Source: Henckelia pumila
Taxonomy: Eukaryota; Streptophyta; Magnoliopsida; Lamiales; Gesneriaceae
Assembly (NCBI RefSeq): GCF_033568475.1
Contig: NC_133122.1
Coordinates: 158,899,361 to 158,963,360 of the forward strand
DNA: 64,000 nucleotides
Reading direction: 5' to 3'
Under the pieces are notes generated by a model. It was not told the origin of the DNA, did no database searches, and saw nothing but the letters and a program-made list of their open reading frames with translations. This document shows, piece after piece, positions 19,508 through 30,474 of the stretch (the stretch's first letter is position 1; each line of letters begins with the position of its first letter). Both the position numbers and the translations under genes were made by a program.

Positions 19508-21234
19508 TCATAAATCACACAAAACATTCTTCAATGATAAATTTCCAATTTGGCAAGGTATAGAAAAACTCCCTGGATCTTGAGATTTGGTTGGAAGCTT
19601 ATTCTGCAGCACCGCCGAGCATTCATCATTAATTGTGACTTGCATTATATCATTCAACTTCTTCTTGTTTTTCAGCAAGTTCTTCAGAAATTTTTCATAG
19701 TTCGACATCTGAGCTAATGCATTTGCAAAAGGTATGTTAATATGCAGTTTCTTGAAAATTTCAAGAAATTTTTTTAATTGAAAATCAAACAATAACTGCT
19801 TAGCTCTATGGAGGAAAGGTAAAGCAGAAATATTAACATTATCATTAACTTTAATTTTGAAGTCTTACCTTTCTTACCTGTCGTTGAAGAATTTTTCAGC
19901 ACGCGCATCCTCCTTTACTTCTATACTTTTTGTCACTTCTATAATTGTCTCTTCATCCCTCTGCTGCTCAGGTTTTTCAGATTGTGCTCGAGTCACGACC
20001 ATAATAGCATTCACGCCTCTGGAATTTGGTTCAGTGTTACTTGGAAAAGCTTCAGTAGGACGGGTAGAGAGTTGGGTTGCTATCTGAGCCATCTGAGTCT
20101 CTAACTTCTGCAGCATAGCTTCTTGATTCTGTAGCCGAGATTTTGTACCAGCCACGTACTTCATCATTATCTCCTCAAAGCTCGGTTTCTGCACCTCTTG
20201 CTTAGGTTGACTCTGCCAGTTCGGATTGTAGGTGTTGTTGTATGAGTTGTATGGCTGCCGTCCTTGATTTCTTGCAAAATAGCCGCTTCAACTTCAGACA
20301 ACTGTTGTTCTTCTTGAAGATTCCCTTGTATTTGATTCACTGGAGCTACTTTCATAACTGCCACTTGGTGTGTCAGAGCGTCAATCTTCGCATTCAGGGC
20401 TAATAAAGCATTGTCCTCTACAACTCCAGCCTTCTTCTCCTTTTTCACATCCGGCCACCCAATATTACTCTCTGCCATATTACCAATAATCTCTCAAGCA
20501 TCTGCTGGCGTCTTCCTAAATATGCTTCCATTAGCAGCAGCATCCAACATGGATCGAACAGACTGATCAGCCCCATTGTAGAAAGTTTGAGTCTACTGGC
20601 TCTGAGTAAGATTATGTTAAGGACACATCCTCAACATCTTTTTAAAACTGGTCCATGCCGCATGAAGATATTCCCCCTCCTTTTGTTTGAATGAGATGAT
20701 GTCACAGAATAATTCTTCCATCTTCGTAGGAGGGAAATACTTGTTCAAAAAAGTTTGAACAAGTTGGGTCCAAGTAGTGATGGAACCCGCAGACAGATCA
20801 TCTAGCCACTCAAGTGCATCTCTCTGTAGAGAAAATGGGAATAACCGCAATCTCACTGCATCAGAGGTTACCCCATTGAATGTAAACGTGTCGCAGATCG
20901 ACAAAAAATGCTCCAGATTAGCGTAGGGGTCTTCCATAGATGTGCCCCCAAAACGTTCCTGAAGTTGGATCATCTGAATGATAGAAGGCTTCAACTCAAA
21001 ACTGTTTGCCTCTACAGCAGGACGCACTATACTTGATCCATAACCAGAAACATGTGAGCGAATTAGATCCAGAACCGTGCGATTTTCAACTCCGTCTGCC
21101 ATCTCTTCCTCAGATTTTGATTCAAGTACTAGATTAAGATTCCTTTTTTCTTTCCGAATTCTGCTCAATGTGTGCTCGATCTCCAAGTCAAGTGGTAAGA
21201 GATCTTTGATGCATCGAGTGCTATGCATAAACAA
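19508..21234 (-). pseudogene. Tat/Athila gag and protease N-terminal part (broken)
   Basis: The first frame (20617-21234) has the capsid region: MADGVENRTVLDLIRSHV start-like stretch, FELKPSIIQMIQ, ALEWLDDLSAGSITTW and the FLNKYFPPTKMEEL block. It stops at 20617. Frames 20167-20478 and 19874-20194 continue with the coiled-coil NQEAMLQKLETQM region and AFPSNTEPN. 19508-19792 holds the protease lead-in (FSIPCQIGN) ending CDL, where the active-site Gly codon is TGA. Several frameshifts separate the pieces. Confidence 0.8.
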
Positions 21235-21344
21235 GCAGATAGTACCTGAAAATCACCAAGAAAATAAGAAAATTCGTAATTTAATAATATAAATTAAAAC
21301 TAAGTCTAATCTCAAGCAAAATAAAAATTATGATATCAAAACAG

Positions 21345-21362
21345 TCCCCGGAAACGGCGCCA
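21345..21362 (-). other. Primer binding site of the Tat-type element
   Basis: The minus strand reads TGGCGCCGTTTCCGGGGA, close to the TGGCGCCGTTGCCGGGGA PBS common in Tat and Athila elements, 6 bp inside the LTR. Confidence 0.85.
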
Positions 21363-21368
21363 AAAACT

Positions 21369-22843
21369 TGACCGCTAAAATCGATGTGATTAAAAATCTA
21401 CTGGCAAGCGCATCAGGTTAGGTAATAGTAAAGTGGACAAAGATCCAGATGTCGAACCCACAGGGACTGTATAAGTATGAATACCAAAATATGATTATTT
21501 CCAATTAATCTAGACTAATCAATAAAACTATTTCAGATTTTAAACTAAGAAATTAAATTGCAAATAAAATTTAACTCAATAAGAACGCATCAGGTATTTT
21601 GGATTAACTTAAAATATGGGAAAAGTTCGATCAAAGACACACGTAGGTACCAGAAAAATTACGTAACATGTAGTTGATTCAGGACTCAGATTTAATCTTA
21701 AATTACAGAAATTCTCATAACTTGTTCAAAGGTCTATTTCTAGAACAATCAAACCTATTCAAATATTTATGGATTAATCTTTCATAATTCTAATCAAATT
21801 TGAATGCATTAAATATTTGTGAAAATTCAGTTTTCACCTAAACCGCACACTGAAATCGAATTCTATTTCTAATCGGTTTTACCGTGTATTGATTATCAAA
21901 GTGATCAAAATCAATACCTCCTTTGTCGACTTAGAATCAATTAACATGCAAGCAAACAGTTGATCAAGCTATTCACAAGACAAATATAAATCTAACAATC
22001 AATAAAATAAAAATCAACTCTGAAAAATCCCAAACAAACATCCAAGTTTTCTACATAAATTTGTCTGGCCCAATCACGTGGCCTTGATCGAAAAGAAAAA
22101 CTACTCAATAAACGAAATAATGATTCAAACAATGTTTTAATCATGAACTAAAAAAAAATAAAAAATAAAAAGAAGAAACGAAAATCTTCTCTCCCAAATT
22201 GTAGTAGCCGCCTCCTCTCTAGGATAAAACATGTTTGGAACCCTTCATCTGATGATATAAAAGCCTATTTATACGCCCAAATCTTCAAAATATTGCATCC
22301 TTCGCAAATAAGAGTTTCCAAAAATAAAAAGTCTGCACGCCGCTCGCTCGAGCGGGATCAAGGTGCGCTAGAGCGAGAGATATTATGTATTATTTTTTTC
22401 CTGTCTGTAATTCTCGCTCGAGCGGGCTCAAGGTGCGCTCGAGCTAGCAGTTTTCTGTCTAAATTTTGAAAATTTCGTGATGTGCACGTACCCCGTGCCA
22501 GCTCCACGCCTGGATCCGTGTATGTGTTCTTTCAAGCGCGCAGTTTTTGTGAAAAAATCATATCTCAAGTTCTAACCGTCGGATCAAAATGAAATTTGGA
22601 CAGCAGTTTCAAAACATCTTGAACTTTATTTTTAACAGTGAAGATCGGATTTAGACCTCTTTAAAATTAAAATGGATTTTTAACCAAGGCTGCTCCGTAA
22701 TTCATTCTTCAAAAATTCATTTTCCTACAAAATTAACCCGGAGAGTGAAATACACACACATGCACTAAAACACATAAAAACACATAAAAACAATATGAAT
22801 GCACACAAAATAGACATAAAAATATCATGAAATAATGCATACA
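21369..22843 (-). repeat. 5' LTR of the Tat-type element, major part
   Basis: It starts TGACCGCTAAAATCG on the plus strand and is interrupted at ATACA (22839-22843); the last 14 bp lie at 28453-28466 (AAATGCACTCATCA). On the minus strand a TATA box (GTATAAATAGG) is near 22262-22274. A CGCTCGAGCGGG / GGTGCGCTCGAGC block lies just upstream of it at 22340-22448. Confidence 0.85.
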
Positions 22844-24230
22844 TGATAAGTGTATTTTATACACTTAATTTATATATGATTTTAATTGTTAATTGTTTGT
22901 TTCGAGCAGATTTATGCGAAGTTTTGTTGTTTTTGTGATTGTAGAAAATTATTGAATTATTGTGGAAGAAGAAGAAAAAGTTGGAGAAAAGAGGAATTAA
23001 AAGAATAAAATAAAAGGATTAAAAGAAAAGAAAGAAAAGAACGATCTGACAAAAGAAAGAAACAAAGTGGGCTTTCTTAATGGGCCTTAAGGATAGCGCT
23101 ACGTTTTAGCGCTTGAAGAAGAGGTCGCGCTAAGTTTAGTGAAAGCCAGAAAGGACAACCCAGAGCCTTATGCGCGTCCGCGTGAGTCCTGGAGCGGGCG
23201 CGTGTTGCGAAAATCTGTAGTTTGGAAATTTTTATCGGAAAGGAAACTTTCTATTTTCTTGGGCTTTATTCTTGGGCTTTTGTTGCACGATATAAACAGG
23301 GATTTTTATCAAACATGAAAAGAGAGCCGCCACAACATAAACTTACGTACAGATATATCAGAGTCGATCGTGTGTGATTTCTGAAGGATTTCTGGAGCTT
23401 TAATTGAAGAACGAAGGCGGAGATCGATGGACCGGACACGGCATCGCATCGACGGATTTGTTTTCTATCTTTTATTTATTTCTGAATATGTTTGGATTTA
23501 TGAATTATTATTTTATTCAGAATTTTATTATGAACTAAATTTTTATAGTCTAGAGGTCGGATGGAACCTGGTGTAGACGCTTTCATGAATTCTTGATTTT
23601 ATGAATTGAATTTCTTCTAGATAAATTGTTTTTTCTAGAATTGATTGTCTTTTTAATTATCTGATCAATAATTGATTTGTTATATTTATTTGAAATCTGG
23701 CACTCGGGAGAGGAGATTTTGAATAGGACCAATAGAAAATACACTATTAATTATTTATATTGCTTGGGAGAGTGTATAATGTTAACAGATCTTTTAAAAA
23801 GAACATTGTTTTGAATTGATCACTGCAAGTAGATTCTTAATAGGGATATTGGAATTGAATTGTAGTTGATATATTTTATTCGGCACTCGGGAGAGGGAAT
23901 AATACACTTAAGTGTTCTTGGCTATTAATTGATTAAAATTCATGAAGATTAATTAATTAGGATTGACTATTGTTGAAACCAGGTGAAATATATACCTCTA
24001 GACCATCTTTCTCTGATTGATTTTTATGAAAGTTGTGTGCGTGCTTATCAAAACTTCATTGCTATTTTATTTTTCTGCAAAATTCTGAAAGTTTGATTTT
24101 CTAGATAAAGTTTAGACTATTTTAATTACAAGTACTGAATATTTTCATATTACTACCTGTGGGATCGATATCTGATTTTATCACTATATTAAAACTTGAC
24201 ACTCGTACGCTTGCGAGAATTTTCACAACA
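22844..24230 (+). repeat. 5' LTR of the non-autonomous element
   Basis: It starts TGATAAGTGTATTTTATACAC and ends GAATTTTCACAACA. A GC-rich block with GCGCTA words lies at 23093-23215, just upstream of a TATA box (GATATAAAC, about 23290). Confidence 0.9.
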
Positions 24231-27089
24231 AGTTTTTGGCACCGTTGCTGGGGAGTAAATTTTGATTATTTTTTAGTCTTGTTACCAATTATTCTAGATT
24301 TTAATTTAGAGTTTTTATTTATTTTATTTTAAGTTACTAATTAATTTTTCTAATTTTAATTGCAGTTTATGCGACGATCTCAAAGCGCCAATTTTGATTG
24401 ATGCTTGGCGAATAAAAGAGAAAGGGAAGATCTAACAACGGTGAAAGTCGGGCTGAGGACTTTAAACCAAGCGCTACTTGGGAGGCAACCCAAGCATTTT
24501 CTTTTATTTTCGATTTATTTAATTTTTGTTATTTAATTGTTTAAGTATATTTTATTTTAAATTTTTGACCTTAATTTTCAATTTTTTTTTTCAGGCTCCA
24601 AAAATCTTAAATTCGAGCAAGCGGCGCGCCCGCCCCATTTATCTGAGCGCCCGCGCTATACCTGAAGAAATTTACGAGCTATAGGCGCGCCCACGCCACT
24701 CTATTCCAGCGCCCGCGCCTCCCCTTCGTTTCAGTGATGCACGAACTGCGCTACTCCTTGCGCTATCGCGCTCATCAACCGCGCTCACCATCGCGCTATC
24801 GCGCAGTCACCCATCAGCGGTGCTAGACCAAGAGCTAACGCGCCCCTCACCCCACCATCAGCACTGCCCGAAGTGCTAACGCACTCCAAGAGTTCTCAAC
24901 AGCTCTAGACTAAACGCTATCGCATGTCTTTTCCCCCCTTCAGCGCATGCTCCCAGCTGCTACATCATCTGCGCTTCATCATGACAAAAGCTCCTACCAG
25001 CTGCTACACGTCTTATGCAAACCATTTCCCTATCTACTACCTCATGTGCTTCACCAGCTGCTACTCCTCCATGCCCTCCAATTCCCCATCAGCACTCCAT
25101 ATCAAGTGCAATCACGCAGCCATCAAGCCCCAGCAGCGTTTCCATTAGCGCAAACGCGCATACCCTCTCCATTAGCGCCTCACAAGAGCAAACGCGCTTC
25201 CCCATCCCTTTTTTGCACTGATTCAAGAGCTAACGCACTTCACCAATCACCATTTGCATTCTGCGCAAAATAATTCTTATCTGCGCTGAATATTGTGCGA
25301 TCGCGCGTCCCGAGCTGCAGCACCTATCCATGCATCTCCAAGGGCTCTTCTTCCTTGCGAATTCACATCTGAAGCTCGCCATGACGTTACTATGCATGTT
25401 CATTTTCCCTGTTTAGTTTATGGTTTATTACATGCTGGAATTTTTTCTCATGGAGGATGATAACACCGAGTACTGATGCTCGGTGTCGAAGGTATGTGTC
25501 TCGTGTTCTTTTTCTAGTTTTTAATCATTAGGGACAATGATTATATTAAGTTTGGGGGGTGAATTAGTGTTTGATTTAGTTGGTTGGTTGATAGTTGTTT
25601 CGTTGAGTTTTATTGTGCTTCATAGATAAAATTTTTGTTGAGTTTAGTAGTGTTAGTGGTAGAGTTTGAAAAGAAATCGAGAAAGAAAGGGATGCATAAC
25701 TGATGAAAAAATATTTTTTGTGCTATAACTGAAATCCATGATTGTCTGTCTATCTGACAAATATTTTTGAAAAAATTGGAACCAATTGAATGAACAATTT
25801 CCTATATACTTTGTGATTAATACTTGAATCTGAATTTTGAAACATACAGACATAGATATGATTGAGGCATTATTTGAATTTTTGGGCCTGATTTTCATTG
25901 AATTAATTTATACTTAGTTGCCTATTTGAGCCTACACGTTTATTAGTACATTGAGGTACGGGAAAATCTGAATTTGTTGAAAATCATCGTTTACTGCTGA
26001 TGATTATTCTTTTCTGCACTGATTGGATATTTGTATGAATTAATTGTGGATTGAAACTTGTCTAGAACTAGTTTGAACACTCTTCGAGGTGAAATACGGG
26101 CAAAACTGTAATTAGGGATGATTTAGACAATTTTTCTGAATTCATTTGAGCCTTTCAAGCTACATAATTAATGTATTTTATTTCTAGTACCTTGTTTGAG
26201 CTTTATTGAAAATCGAATGGCATGCGTGTAAACGTATGATAAACCTCCATTCGTCATTATTTCAAGGTCCTACATTGACTACCTGAATAGCCTAAACACT
26301 ATTTTCTACCTTTGAGGGAGTAATTTGAATACTAAAATGTCATATGCTCCTAGTTTTATTTGTGAAAAATGGAATGGTGTGGTGGATGAGTTGAAAAGAA
26401 AAAAGAGGTAGTAGAAAAAAAAAAGAAAGAAAAAAAGTTGTGAAAGAAGTTGTGAGAATATGAAAAATTACTGAACTGAAAAATAGTGTGAAATTGTGAA
26501 TGAAAGTAGTTGAGATTAGAGTTTGAGCATAAATATGAATTACTCCTTATTTTAAATTCTAATCCTTCGTTTGTAGCCATGAGCCAGGCCTTACACTATA
26601 AGCTAATTAAGTCCTATTGACCGAGTCTCAGTTGCCCAATATACTAGTGGAGAAGAGTTGCGAGAATTTAGCCTATGGACTGTTGATTGATGCTTTTAAT
26701 GATTATAAATTTTGATCGAAACATGCACACACTATTATTCGTTGCATTTACCTGATTGTGAGCGTTTTTGATAATTATCCTATTTTTGATCCCTAACTAC
26801 CTTGAAAAGTCCTCATGATCTATGAATGTGTGAATTGAATTTGGAGAATGGTGTTTTGAACATGAGTTGCGGATGCTGTAAGTTTATGCGGTTATTTTGT
26901 TATGACTGAAATTTTCAAGTGTTAGTTGGTTGTGATATGATTGGATTTGAAAATTCTTTGAAATCATTGTCGAGGTCATTGTTCCATAATATTTCTTGAC
27001 TATTCTTGTTGGTTTGAGAGAATGAGTTTTAGAATTTGATTTTGATTAGTTTTGCTCGGGACTGGCAAAAGTCTAAGTTTGGGGGTATT
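24231..27089 (+). other. Internal region of the non-autonomous element: PBS, GC-rich repeats, PPT
   Basis: PBS TGGCACCGTTGCTGGGGA is at 24237-24254. At 24470-24500 the words AAGCGCTACTTGGGAGG and CAACCCAAGC match the sequence that in Athila-like elements follows the coding region. This suggests that gag-pol was deleted in between. 24610-25330 is a C-rich stretch with many GCGCTAACGCGC / GCGCCCGCGC words. Around 25520-25560 GGGACAATG and AAGTTTGGGGGG are typical 3' untranslated words. PPT: AAGTTTGGGGGTATT (27075-27089). No coding sequence is supported; ORFs at 24924-25273 reflect base composition. Confidence 0.75.
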
Positions 27090-28447
27090 TGATAAGTGTA
27101 TTTTATACACTTAATTTATATATGATTTTAATTGTTAATTGTTTGTTTCGAGCATATTTATGCGAAGTTTTGTTGTTTTTGTGATTGTAGAAAATTATTG
27201 AATTATTGTGGAAGAAGAAGAAAAAGTTGGAGAAAATAGGAATTAAAAGAATAAAAGAAAAGGATTAAAAGAAAAGAAAGAAAAGAACGATCAGACAAAA
27301 TAAAAAAACAAAGCGGGCTTTCTTAATGGGCCTTAAGGATAGCGCTACGTTTTAGCGCTTGAAGAAGAGCTATAGCGCTAAGTTTAGTGAAAGCCAGAAA
27401 GTACATCCCAGAGCCTTATGCACGCCCGCGTGAGTCCTGGAGCGGGCGCGTGTCGCGAAAATCTGTAGTTTGGAAATTTTTATCGTGAAGAAAACTTTCT
27501 ATTTTCTTGGGCTTTTGTTGCACGATATAAAAACGGATTTTTATCAGACATGAAAAGAGAGCCACCACAACATAAATTTACGTATAGATATATCAGAGTC
27601 GATCGTGTGTGACTTCTGGAGGATTTCTGGAGCTTTAATTGAAGAAAACCGGACACGGAATCACATCAACGGATTTGTTTTCTATCTTTTATTTATTTCT
27701 GAATATGTTTGGATTTATGAATTATTATTTTATTCAGAATTTTATTATGAACTAAATTTTTATAGTCTAGAGGTCGGATGGAACCTGGTGTAGACGCTTT
27801 CAAAAATTCTTAATTTTATTGAATTGAATTTCTTCTAGATTAATTGTTTTTTCTAGAATTGATTGTCTTTTCAATTATCTGATCAATATTGATTTGTTAT
27901 ATTTATTTGAAATCTGGCACTCGGAAGAGGAGATTTTGAATAGGACCAATAGAAAATACACTGTTAATTATTTATATTGCTTGGGAGAGTGTATAATGTT
28001 AAAAGAGCTTTTAAAAAGAACATTGTTTTGAATTGATCACTGCAAGTAGATTCTTAATAGGGATATTGGGATTGAATTGTAGTTGATATATTTTATTCGG
28101 CACTCGGGAGAGGAAATAATACACTTAAGTGTTCTTGGCTATTAATTAATTGAAATTCATGAAGATTAATTAATTAGGATTGACTGTTGTTGAAATCAGG
28201 TGAAATCTATACCTCTAGACCATCTTTCTCTAATTGATTTTTATGAAAGTTGTGTGCGTGCTTATCAAAACTTCATTGCTATTTTATTTTTCTGCAAAAT
28301 TCTGAAAGTTTAATTTTCTAGATAAAGTTTAGACTATTTTAATTACAAGTACTGAATATTTTTATTTTACTCCCTGTGGGATCGATATCTGATTTTATCA
28401 CTATATTAAAACTTGACACTCGTACGCTTGCGAGAATTTTCACAACA
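27090..28447 (+). repeat. 3' LTR of the non-autonomous element
   Basis: It is the same as the 5' LTR, apart from small indels (for example about 20 bp near 27505 and a few near 27650). GC-rich block at 27338-27460 and TATA box near 27525. It ends TTTCACAACA at 28447, followed by ATACA. Confidence 0.9.
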
Positions 28448-28466
28448 ATACAAAATGCACTCATCA

Positions 28467-30474
28467 GTATATCATCTTCCTCGACCGATGGTCCTTCATC
28501 TCGCCTTATTTGTTCTTCATTGTGAATACCTTGGATGATTGAGGGTTCTGGATTATCTCTTCTCCGTGGGTATTCCTCATTCTCACTGTCATCAATCATA
28601 TTAGTATTCTCCAGTCTATTGGTGAGGTATTTAAATTTGATTGTGAGTGATCTGCAAATACAGTAGATTCATCAAAGATAACATGAATAGTTTCCTCAAT
28701 TGTCAGTGAATTATTGTTGAATACTCTATAAGCTCGACTGACTGAGGAATAGCCAATGAATATGCCTTCATATGCTTTGGCATCGAATGTTGTCAATGAT
28801 GTTTGGCATTGTTGTGGATAAAGCATTTACATCAAAAGATTTTAAAATATGATACATCAGGTTTTGTTCCATTCCAGATCTCATACAGTGTTTTGTTTTG
28901 CCTTTTGCTAATCATAGATATGTTCTGAGTGTAACAAGATGTATTTACTGCCTCAACCCAAAGTCTTTGAGAAACATTTGAATCAGCAATCATGGTTCTA
29001 TATTCTTTCTTCAAAGTGCAATTTCTTCACTCAGCAATAGCATTTTGCTGTGGTGTTCTAGCAGCATATAACTCATGCTTGATTCCCTGATCATCCAGAT
29101 AGACTCCGAGGATTTTGTTTAAAAACTCAGTGCCTCTCTCACTCAAGATTCTATATATCCCAGTAGATTTCTCATTTTTCAATCGTTTTAAAAGTTTTAT
29201 CAAGTGAGGGGTAGTTTGTTCTTTTGAGGACAAAAAGATTACCCATGTAAAACGAGAGTAATCGTCCACTATGACGAGGGTGTATCTCATTCCCCCTAAG
29301 CTTTTGACCGGTATAGAACCAAATAGGTCCATGTGCAATAAGTCTAAGCATTTGGAAGAAGATATACAACCTTTGGATTTAAAAGTGGCCCTCACTTGTT
29401 TGCCTAACTGACAGGCAGAACAAACATGATTTTTATGAAAACCTCCTTTGTGAAAGCCAGTAACCAAATCATGTTTGCTCAAATTAGCAATGGACTTAAA
29501 ATTGAGATGATTTAAATGCTTATGCCACAACCACTGCTTATCACTCTGAGAAATAAAGCATGTAGGAGATAAGTGTTGTTCACATTGCCAGTTTATCCTG
29601 TAGGTGTTTTGTTCTCTTATTCCAGTTAACATAATATCATCTTCACTAGATTTGATTGTGCAGGTGTGTTTGTGGAATTCAACAATGACTATTATCACAA
29701 AGTTTACTTATACTAATCAAGTTGTAGCACAGATTGTCAATAAGTAAGACATCATTAATGATAATGTTACTATGAATAATCTTACCCTTACCCACGGTTC
29801 TACCTTTTGAATTATCACCAGATATGATTTTTGGTCCTTTGTAATGCACGATTCAATTAGTAGATCTTTGTTTCCTGTCATGTGCCGGAAGCATTCACTA
29901 TCCAAATACCATGTAGTTCTTTCGACTGCTATTGACTTCTTGACTGGTTGTACTGTGAGTACCTGCAAAAATTAATATAACTTTTGGTACCCTTATCTAT
30001 TTGGGTCCGAATGAATTAGCCCTTTCAGGACCCAAACCTGAATAACCCTAATGATCCTACCAGTGTGTGTCCTGAAACATTAGCGGTCAAGGAGCTCAGT
30101 GTGTACTTGTGTGTGCTCTTGGTTTTACAGTGTATTGTTTGGGTTTTTGATCATTGTTATTCAGCTTGTAACGCTTTTGAACATTCTTGATATTAAAGTA
30201 GTGTCTCGATGTTACCTGATAACCCCTATACCTAGATTGACCATGCTCATTCCTCGACTATCCGAATCTAGATTGGTTACCCTCTCTATATTCATTCACT
30301 GTTGGTCTGATCCAAGTCCTTCCTAGCTTAGAGTCTCAAGGTTCCATGTACCCCAGTCCTCTATGCTTGACCTTGTTCTCATAGCATGTTTGTTGATCTA
30401 CATTAATCTTGGGCTTATCATGTTCATATATCGTAGTGGACCTGAAAAATCTTATGGTATTAAGATTGTCTTTG
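28467..30474 (-). pseudogene. copia pol fragment: protease, GAG-pre-integrase, integrase
   Basis: In minus-strand order: a linker rich in WVPK-like sequence (to 30474), protease (29717-29968) with WYLDSECFRHMTGNKDLL, where the usual active-site DSG is DSE, GAG-pre-integrase and integrase core (29027-29698) with WHKHLNHLNF, CSACQLGKQ, DLFGSIPVKSLGG and DDYSRFTW, and the integrase end (28596-29014) with YEIWNGTKPD and AYEGIFIGYS. The acidic segment at 28467-28599 leads towards RT. RT and RNase H are absent: the Tat-type element begins at 28466 and the remainder is not recovered on its left side. Confidence 0.85.

Larger units (their letters stand above)
22844..28447 (+). mobile_element. Complete non-autonomous Tat-type LTR retrotransposon (5604 bp)
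   Basis: Two LTRs of 1387 bp (22844-24230) and 1358 bp (27090-28447), a PBS, a 2859-bp internal region without gag or pol, a PPT, and a perfect ATACA target duplication (22839-22843 and 28448-28452). The LTRs align almost end to end with few differences, so insertion looks recent. It must rely on proteins from an autonomous relative. Confidence 0.9.
15901..28466 (-). mobile_element. Tat/Athila-type gypsy element, gag and protease only, with two nested insertions
   Basis: Right to left: 5' LTR (28466-28453 and 22843-21369), PBS TGGCGCCGTTTCCGGGGA, gag, protease, non-coding 3' region, PPT and a 281-bp remnant of the 3' LTR. Reverse transcriptase, RNase H and integrase are absent between the protease (17693) and the 3' LTR (16181). 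It therefore either was non-autonomous or lost its pol. The right flank is copia sequence starting GTATA. Confidence 0.8.

Noticed and set aside
24924-25273. Ser/Pro-rich ORFs in the non-autonomous element as a gag-like gene
   Set aside because: All three frames are open because of C-rich repeats; no conserved motif.
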